This document shows, piece by piece, positions 56,401 through 64,000 of a stretch of DNA of 64,000 nt; the first letter of the stretch is position 1, and every line of letters begins with the position of its first letter. The stretch comes from Stictocephala bisonia (Eukaryota > Arthropoda > Insecta > Hemiptera > Membracidae): NCBI GenBank assembly GCA_035578905.1, contig JAQJVL010000110.1, positions 1,178,001 through 1,242,000 of the forward strand. Direction: 5' to 3'. Under the pieces are notes generated by a model. That model saw only the letters and a list, made by a program, of their open reading frames with translations. It searched no databases and was not told where the DNA came from. A program made the translations under genes and the position numbers.

Positions 56401-58020
56401 CGATACCAATTTATTATTGCTAGTCCTATAAACAAAATTTATCTATTTCTCTCCTGAAGTAATAAACATAGTTACTATAAGACAATTTACCAGCTAGGGA
56501 AGTTTGTGTCATGTAATTGTAATTATATGAATTGATTCAAACTAATATCAAACACTATTGGTCATCTGAACATTTCTAATTAGTTGGTGGTATCGTATTT
56601 GTGTAATAATTAGACGTATTTTGGGAAATATTACTCGGCATAGACGAGGTTTTGCAGTGTTGTCAATTTGTAATACAATTTCCAAAATCTTACAGTCAGA
56701 CTCATGTGAAATTTATAGGAGTCATACCAACACCACCTACACATTCTACGAACGTAATCTTGATCTCCTTTGATCACCACCCAGTCGTTCTTCTTACACT
56801 TGAAACTTCGCCTACATTCCAACCTACTTTGCTCAATACTAACTTAGATTGTACAGGGTGGTTCAATTAAGTCGACGGTTTTCAGGATTGAATGGTGTGA
56901 CACTAACAATTTATTGAAATAATGATAATATTTATGTGGTTTTTCTCACTTACAGATTAATTGTTACATCTAGCAGGCCTTTTAACCTAACATTTACGCT
57001 CGTTTTTAATTGTTCTAAGAACTGGCTGAAACTCGACACATTATAGACATTGGTATAACAGCAAATAAATTTCCAATGCAGTTCTTTGAATCGGTTTCTT
57101 TGAATCGAGGTTTTGTACCAAATTACCCCGCCCCTCTCGTAACAATTTAAAATCACAGCACTCAGATCCGGAGATAAAAAAGGTCATGTGACACCTCCAA
57201 GAAAATTTAAATCTACTTGTAAAATTCTCTGAATACTTTTTGTACGAAGCTTCTAATTGCGGCAGATTGTTTTCGGTTTAATTGACTCGGGGTTTGCAAA
57301 AGAGTCCTCAAGCTTATAATGTTGTTTGGAGGACTGGAAGATCTAAGTAGGATTAATTTTTTTAAATGCATAGTTTAGCAAAATGATCTTTCTTAATACA
57401 ATAAAAAATACCATGGCCAATAAAATTGTTACGAAATAATCATTGCTAATTATTATAATTGATTTTTTTATCAATTATAAAAATCACAATTAAATTGTAA
57501 CATTTGAAGTAACAATGGCCAGTAAAGAAGTTCTTAAGAGTAAATGACATATGTGTTCTAATGGCTGGCAGATAAAAGAGACCAAGGCACGCTTGAAAAA
57601 GCTACTTGGGACAGATACTTGGGAATTGTAGTTTGGATCGTGACAAGTGTGCACGCCTCCAAGCACTTGGCGTGTTCCACAGAAAACGTGTTCAAACAGG
57701 TCCAGAATCACATATGATCTTGTGGTATTTATTTTTATCACTAAGTGTTAAATAAACTTGGGGATGCATAAATACGCACCTCCCGCCACACGTTGTTGGC
57801 ATGCCAAGTATATTTTGTATTTAGTGAACAAAATAAAGACACTGAGCCTTTTTATTCCATAATCGTTTACGATTCATACGATTCATTCAAGGATGACATA
57901 AAGTAAAATGTCGTTGAAATGTCTTATACAAATATGCTTACGGGTTTAAAGTTATGGTTTTTTAAAAATTAGATTTTAGAGGGATATTTAACTTAAGTAA
58001 AGAAATTAAACTCTAAACAT

Positions 58021-60075
58021 ATTTTTGTGAATATTTCAAAAATATTTCCAACAAACAACAAATTCCGTACGAAAATGAATCAAATGCACCTCTAATAAAT
58101 GTTTCAAATTTGTATTTTATGTGTGTTTTTTTTTATTTGTATTTAACATTTTCGTGGATATATTTGACTATATGACAATTTTTATTTATCATATATTTTC
58201 AAATAATATTTTGAAAGTTAATGTTTATATTCATTTACAAGTTGTCAGTTTTCAGCTATGAAATTACATTTATACCACTTCTAATATCGGAAGTGTGCTT
58301 CTTTAATGAATGCATAAACTTTTGTGTTTTATGATACTCAGCAAATAGGGCTTTACTCTGGATGTTTTGGACATTTATTTTGTTTAAAATAGCTCAGTAA
58401 CAATTTTATATTCAATACATGATATAAACGTTTGTGAAAAGAGAGGTAGATGCAAGTGTAGCAAATGAAAACCAAGCTCACAATAATTTTTGTAGTTTTT
58501 ATAAAATGTTCAAAAAGATCACAAAATCTGGATTGGTAAAAGGCGTATTAAATCGGTTAATTTCACTTTTTCGAAGCTGCCTAGATTAAAAACTTCACTG
58601 AGTAAGGGTTTAATAGATTTTCGAAGGCTTATCCTGCCACTCAAAAGTATTAAAGAAATACCACAACCTTTGTGGCATTATCATTATTTGTTGGTTTTTT
58701 TTAGCTATATTTAATTTGCAATAAACGTAAAAATAAACTTAGATTATATTTAAATTTATATACACATATCCCAACAAATGTAGTAAAATGAAATATAATA
58801 ATAATTATCGAATTCATCATTGTAATACAATAATCTAATTGACACCAACTCGATATTTGCGAACTTCTAAAATCTTTGAAACGAAATTCTAAAAATAAAT
58901 AAATTGTTATTGAAAAATAATTGTTCGTTGTTGAGGTTATATGAAGCCAGAAATATAAATGATGACAACCAAACTTTATGAATTGATAAATACCTTAAAT
59001 ACAGAACAAAATTAATAAATGTAAATTTCTATTTGAGAGCTTATTTTTGTCAGTCGGTCTTAGGTTTTTTCAAGTATTCATGCATTTGAAATGCTACAAT
59101 TTTAATGAATATGAGTGACAAATACAATAAAATTGTTCTCAAGACATTTTTTTTGTAGTTGGCGTTAGTATCAATTCCATGAAAACTTTATGAATTATAA
59201 TTTTGACATGTAATATAATTCCAGAGATGTAAAAATGTTACGAGAATTTTGTATATTTTATGTTAATTTATCGACAGTTATTAATTAAAAATGTACATTA
59301 CAAACGAATTTTTGTAATACCAATTTTAAATTTTCTGTAGTATACCTTCATCCTTTAATAAATACAGTGATACAAAATATATTTACATTTTACCACTTAA
59401 ACTTCTGTGTTGCAACAAATAATCAATAACTAAACACATTTCTTCTCAAAGTTAAAACAAAATTCTAGGCCTATTCTATATTTTCGACATTATATATTGT
59501 TTTCCTTTTTATAGAATACAAGATTGATGTTTAGTTCATTTTTCAAAGCATTTTTTTTCATTCTATCAAAGCTAGTGGTGTTTAGTTAAGAAAGGCACTA
59601 AAATGTGGCCTTGACCTTATAAAAAACAAGTTGTAAGTAATTGATGATTAGGAATAAGATATGCAAGTAAAACAAAACAAAAGATACTCAACAATGATCC
59701 TTTTTAAATGTAAAATAGTTTTCAATTTATAGCTTTATTGGTTACTTAAAAAAAAATTAAAATCGAAAGAGGAAAAAGCATTTTTTAACATTCATTTGTA
59801 ATAATATTTATCTTTATTTTACCGTTTTTAACCATTGCTTGAAGTTAGACAGCTTATTTCTTAGAATACAAATAAGATAGACATAACAATAGAACAAATA
59901 GAATACAACTGTATAACCATTACATATCTCATTTTAATATGATTATGGTGCAATTTCAAATAATTTTTAATAAGACTACAAAGTGTTACACTAAAACTGA
60001 ATATGAAAAAATTCCGGTTGCGTTTTTATTATTCGTATAACTGATGAGGTCTTTTGCCTATAATTAAACTATATC
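58021..60075. other. AT-rich tract, no features
   Basis: About 2 kb of very AT-rich sequence with no supported ORF, repeat or RNA gene. Confidence 0.45.
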
Positions 60076-60244
60076 GTGGTATTAAAACATCGAGGCTTCT
60101 CTGTTGTCGGTACGAGAACGGAGATCCGAAAAGTGCTCGGGCTCAGACATAAGCCAGAAACACTTAAAAATAAAGTGACAAACAATTGATAGTGTTTCGA
60201 CCTCATGTTCGTCCTCCATACTTAATGTAATTGACTGAAATTAA

Positions 60245-60849
60245 GGTGTTGCAGTCGGTTTTCGGTGAGTTAATTATTTCCCAATTTTGTAATCAAAATT
60301 AGTTGATGTACCTTCCCTTGGGTAAGGAAAAATATACATAAACCTTTATTAACAACTACATTAGAACTTGTGGCCTTTTTAAGAGGTAAATCTAGCTGAT
60401 TTAAAATCAGCATTAAGATAACAAACGTTCAAAGTACAAATTTAATTTTTTACAACTACGTTTTTACACATAACTGAGGGATTAAGTTTTTTTCATTTTT
60501 TTAAATGTACAATCAATATTTATAATTTTAAAGGCAAATAAGTTATTTTTTTCACCTTTCAAATTATATTTATTTATACAGGTTAATCCCGACCTGTGTA
60601 AAAAATGTATTTGAAAAAATTAAATTTGTTCTTCGAATGGTTTTGTCTTAACTTAAACCGTTAAAAAATCATAATTTAAAATCAGCTAAATTCGCCACTT
60701 CATAAGGTCAAAAGTTCTAATATAGTAGTTAAAAAATGTTGTTATATATTTTTCTTGTCTCAAGGGAAGGTATAAATTTGATTATAAGGTACTAATTTTG
60801 ATTATAAAATTGGAAAATAATTAACTCACTGAAAACCGATTGCACCACC
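60245..60849. mobile_element. piggyBac-like MITE at a TTAA site
   Basis: TTAA flanks both sides (60241-60244 and 60850-60853). The terminal repeats GGTGTTGCAGTCGGTTTTC (left) and GGTGGTGCAATCGGTTTTC (right, complement) differ at two of 19 bases. Inverted similarity continues for about 170 bases into each side. There is no transposase. The matching place in copy A, around 48882-48885, has a single TTAA followed by the same flank (TCAATTTCAATATG there, TCGATTGAAACGAG here), that is, an empty site. Confidence 0.85.
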
Positions 60850-61373
60850 TTAATCGATTGAAACGAGATGGTTTTAATGTTCAGCTGTTTATCTAAACAA
60901 ATAATTCAATTTTAAGTTAGCTCTTGAACCTGCTTGCTTAAAACTAGTTTTTTTATAAAACCAAAGAGTTACAAACATCAAAATTAATGTACAGCATATG
61001 ATGGATAAGTTACTATATTAATAAAAATACTAATGTTTGAAACAAAAATATTCATTAAAATATAAATTTTTGAGAATAGGTTCAAGCAACTGGATTAGCT
61101 ATACTAAGTATAGACATTTGAATTCAATAACTATAAAAATTGTTGAAATGACTTGTTCAAACAAGTTATACATTTATAATTATTTCAACAATATGACATT
61201 ATTTTCTTTTATGAAATAACAAGCGGAAACTAGTGTTGAAAACTCGAGGTAAAAATTATGGGGGTCAGTAAGAAATAACTTCAAATTAATTGTCCTGCAA
61301 GGCAAGAAAATAACATAATTTTGTTATTCGTATGAAACCAAAATTAAAGCAACCTGTAGTTAATAGAATAAAT

Positions 61374-61595
61374 GGACTTTTTCCGTTACTTCACAACCAC
61401 TACTTTTTTATCACAATTATGGTTATGTTAGGTGTCTACTAAAGTTTATCATAAACTGGTAAATCCAATGATTGATTTACTGCCGAATACGCTTCTTGTA
61501 AAGCGGTATATAGGCCAGCAATATCGGATTCCTAATGGATAAGGAATCCGCTACGAGTGGACGTAAAAATGATTGGGGAACAGTTTTTTCCAGAC
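61374..61595. mobile_element. MITE, CACTACCACTA family, copy 4 (right-truncated)
   Basis: GGACTTTTTCCGTTACTTCA and CCACTACTTTTTTATC at the left. The interior matches copy 2 up to GATTGGGGAACAGTTTTT. The right terminus is missing. Confidence 0.8.
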
Positions 61596-62075
61596 CTGAT
61601 CTCTTATATTGTTGCCATTGTTACTTTCATTGTCAATGGTAGCTTAAGATAAAAATATATTTTGTTTGTAAAATATATTACCGAATTTCATTAAATTATA
61701 GCTTATTCTTAATTTACGTAGAAAAAGCAAAAATGCACCGCAAAAAAATAATAATAAAAATAAAAGCACGTACAGACAAAAAACTTAACAAAAGTTACTA
61801 TTGATTGGTCCCATGATTTTATCAAATTTACGTACTTTTTATAATCTTACCAAAAAATTATTATATCAAATGAGACGTGATCTTAATAAATATTTGATCA
61901 AGAGTACTTCCTTGTGCATTTCCTCCAGAAGAATGAAAAAATGACCAACGGAATTTTTAAATCAAGATTTTGCTGTATGCCTAAATGCATGGTTATGGTT
62001 ACGTATCATAAACATTTTTCATTTCTTTCTGGGTACTAACAAAAACGTGTTATAACAATCAGCATCAGCCACCTG
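61596..62075. other. AT-rich tract
   Basis: Nothing supported is seen. Confidence 0.4.
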
Positions 62076-62089
62076 GACACGTTCGGTGG

Positions 62090-62410
62090 TGTAGACCCAC
62101 CCACCCATCCAGACTCCTACGGTGGTGTTGACTCGTACGCTGGTATTTCAATCCAGACATGTACGTTGGTATTTCAATACCAACCATCAACACATCCAGA
62201 CACGTAGTTGTTGGTACTCACACACCCATCCAGACACGTACGTTGGTGTTGACCCACACACCCATCCAGACACGTACGTTGGTGCTGACCCACACACCCA
62301 TCCAGACACGTACGTTGGTGCTGACCCACACACCCATCCAGACACGTACGTTGGTGCTGACCCACACACCCATCCAGACACATATGTTGGTGTTAACCAC
62401 CCAGACACTT
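62090..62410 (+). repeat. minisatellite array 1, 36-base unit
   Basis: Units of ACCCACACACCCATCCAGAC then ACGTACGTTGGTGCTG are repeated head to tail. About five are near-identical in the middle, with diverged units at both edges. The array is open in several frames on both strands, which produces spurious HTHPDTYVGADP-type ORFs. Confidence 0.95.
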
Positions 62411-62724
62411 ACAATAATGTTCCATACATAATATGGTTGTGTTGCTGAATAATGAATGATATGAATAATAATAATAAATAAAATCAGTGATGAAAATTTA
62501 TAAAGTTAAATAATTATTGTGAATTTTGTCACAGATAAGAGCTATTTAAACAGTTGGAGAATCGTCTACGATTTCGGCCAATGACCGATAAGCCCTTTCA
62601 TTTAAATAAATTGCATACATATTGACAAGTGATAATGTAAGCATTAGTCATTTTGGGACCATATTATCGCAGCTACTCTTTTGAGTATACAATATTTGTT
62701 TTATAATAATTATTACATTGTTTT

Positions 62725-62985
62725 ATTAAACTTAAAAATGAAATTATTTATTGTTTCATTATCTTATTGCAGTTATAATCAAGACGAAATTGCCTACACT
62801 CATGAACATTAAGACAGTGAGGACTCGCCGTATATAATCTTGAAGGGGCAGAGCAGCCATTATCTTTAGTTACCGTGTACATTTCTCATTCCACGATAAA
62901 TGTCTCTACAAACATCCACTAACCACATACTCGGTGTCATACATCACAGTGTCCACCATAAACATGTCGGTCAAACAACGTATGA
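62725..62985 (+). repeat. duplication block 11, copy B
   Basis: This matches 51585-51850. It lies between the two oppositely oriented minisatellite arrays. Confidence 0.85.
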
Positions 62986-63149
62986 GTATCTCATTTTTAC
63001 AACGCAGTGTTTAACTCATTTTTATATTGTCAAAGTAATAAAGAGTTCCGGAGTTGAAAGTTGAATAAACTGTCTGAAAATGTAAATCTGTTGTGACCTT
63101 TGTAAAAACTAAACCACGTTTTTTGAGAGCAATACGTGGTTACTTAGAT

Positions 63150-63975
63150 CCATCAATCTCAACGTACGTGTCTGTATGGGTGGTTGGGTCAATTATAACG
63201 TACGTTTCTGGATGGTTGAGTGGGTCAATACCAACTCTATATGTAACTCTCTATATGTATGGGTGGGCGGGTGGGCAAGTAACTCCTTATAAGTATGGAC
63301 GGGCGGGTGGGTAAGTAACTCCTTATAAGTATGGACGGGTGGGTGGGCAAGTAACTCCTTATATGTATGGACGGGTGGGTGGGTAAGTAACTCCTTATAT
63401 GTATGGACGGGCGGGTGGGTAAGTAACTCCTTATATGTATGTACGTGTCCGGATGGGTGAGTGGGTCAATACCAACGTACGTGTCTGTATGGGTGGGTGG
63501 GTCAATAATAACGTACGTTTCTGGATGGTTGAGTGGGTCAATACCAACTCTATATGTAACTCTCTATATGTATGGGCGGGCGGGTGGGCTAGTAACTCCT
63601 TATATGTATGGACGGGTGGGTGGGCAAGTAACTCCTTATATGTATGGACGGGCGGATGGGTAAGTAACTTCTTATAAGTATGGGCGGGCGGGTGGGCAAG
63701 TAACTCCTTATATGTATGTACGTGCCTGGATGGGTGAGTGGGTCAATACCCAACGTACGTGTCTGTATGGGTGGGTGGGTCAATAATTACGTACGTTTCT
63801 GGATGGTTGAGTGTGTCAATACCAACGTACGTGTCTGGATTTGTGAGTGGGTCAATACCAACGTACGTGTCTGTATGGGTGGGTGGGTCAGTAATAACGT
63901 GCGTTTCTGAACGAATTTGTGGGTCAATAACAACGTAAGTGTCTATGTGGATGGGTCAATACCAACGTATCTACT
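63150..63975 (-). repeat. minisatellite array 2, inverted relative of array 1, higher-order structure
   Basis: The units CCAACGTACGTGTCTGGATG plus GGTGAGTGGGTCAATA are the reverse complement of the array 1 unit. They alternate with a second 36-base unit (AGTAACTCCTTATATGTATG then GACGGGTGGGTGGGCA). The whole composite repeats: an ACGTACGTGTCTGTATGGGT start recurs near 63163, 63478 and 63758, a period of roughly 280-315 bases. The array runs close to the window end. Confidence 0.92.
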
Positions 63976-64000
63976 CACAATACATTCGAAGTAGATGTGC

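Larger units (their letters stand above)
53100..63115 (+). repeat. segmental duplication, copy B (about 10 kb, compact)
   Basis: Copy B is the collinear partner of copy A (31340-52190); paired coordinates are given there. Block 1 here (53230-53510) contains ACCGGGAGTAAAGGCCTGAT and TATTACGAGTATCTGACTTA identical to copy A. Insertions specific to copy B include the piggyBac-like MITE (60245-60849), the local tandem expansion at 55590-56400 and the minisatellites at the right end. Confidence 0.85.

Noticed and set aside
46707..57741. Pair of minus-strand ORFs (46707-46982 and 57490-57741) with similar words
   Set aside because: They lie on duplicated DNA with indels between the copies. Shared peptide words follow from nucleotide similarity, and there is no domain, splice or start conservation.
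62122..62448. Five overlapping ORFs with repeated HTHPDTYVGADP-like or similar units
   Set aside because: A 36-base minisatellite keeps every frame open because its unit is a multiple of three. There is no start context, signal or conserved domain.
63093..63938. Several 60-80-codon ORFs in the last kilobase
   Set aside because: They have the same cause: 36-base units without stops.

Overview
The window looks like 64 kb of AT-rich, gene-poor arthropod nuclear DNA, most likely insect. The insect call is an inference: it rests on the mix of I/LOA-like LINE, mariner, pogo-like, hAT, Helitron, Penelope-like, piggyBac-like and tRNA-derived SINE sequence, on the abundant microsatellites, and on CCTAA-rich stretches. 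I see no intact host gene and no functional tRNA or rRNA gene. The only convincing host coding sequence is one GC-rich, splice-bounded 114-base exon on the minus strand at 11489-11602. The first third of the window could therefore be intron of a larger minus-strand gene that I cannot identify.

Layout, left part (1-31 kb). A nearly complete non-LTR retrotransposon with a 10-base target duplication lies at 1545-5809. Its endonuclease-RT-RNase H frame is broken at a run of nine G. It is followed by a decayed LINE fragment (about 7000-7340), a large coding-derived palindrome (8995-9419), a Helitron that keeps the first 23 codons of its Rep-helicase (9961-10546), the host exon, an internally deleted mariner (12970-13855), a CpG-rich patch (14640-14900), further fold-back elements, a hAT-type MITE with 8-base target duplication (18111-18776), long TA and CT microsatellites (21.7-22.1 kb), a leucine-tRNA-like SINE (22775-23000), a long palindrome (25.8-26.5 kb) and a 28-base minisatellite (29 kb).

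Layout, right part (31-64 kb). This half is built on an old tandem segmental duplication. About a dozen blocks recur in the same order and orientation in copy A (about 31.3-52.2 kb) and copy B (about 53.1-63.1 kb). Copy A has been expanded by insertions, including a 2.8 kb pogo/jerky-like DNA transposon (33962-36759) whose decayed transposase is followed by a PHD-like zinc finger. Copy B carries a piggyBac-like MITE at a TTAA site that is still empty in copy A. A Penelope-like fragment (39047-39463) and several dispersed repeats carry hammerhead-ribozyme-like cores. Copy B ends in two minisatellite arrays of one repeat family in opposite orientation (62.1-62.4 and 63.15-63.97 kb).

The coding sequences do not work together as a pathway. 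The window records successive transposon insertions, hairpin formation and segmental duplication. Its most notable contents are the orphan exon, the duplication with an empty insertion site, the PHD-bearing transposase, the ribozyme-like repeats and the coding-derived palindrome.
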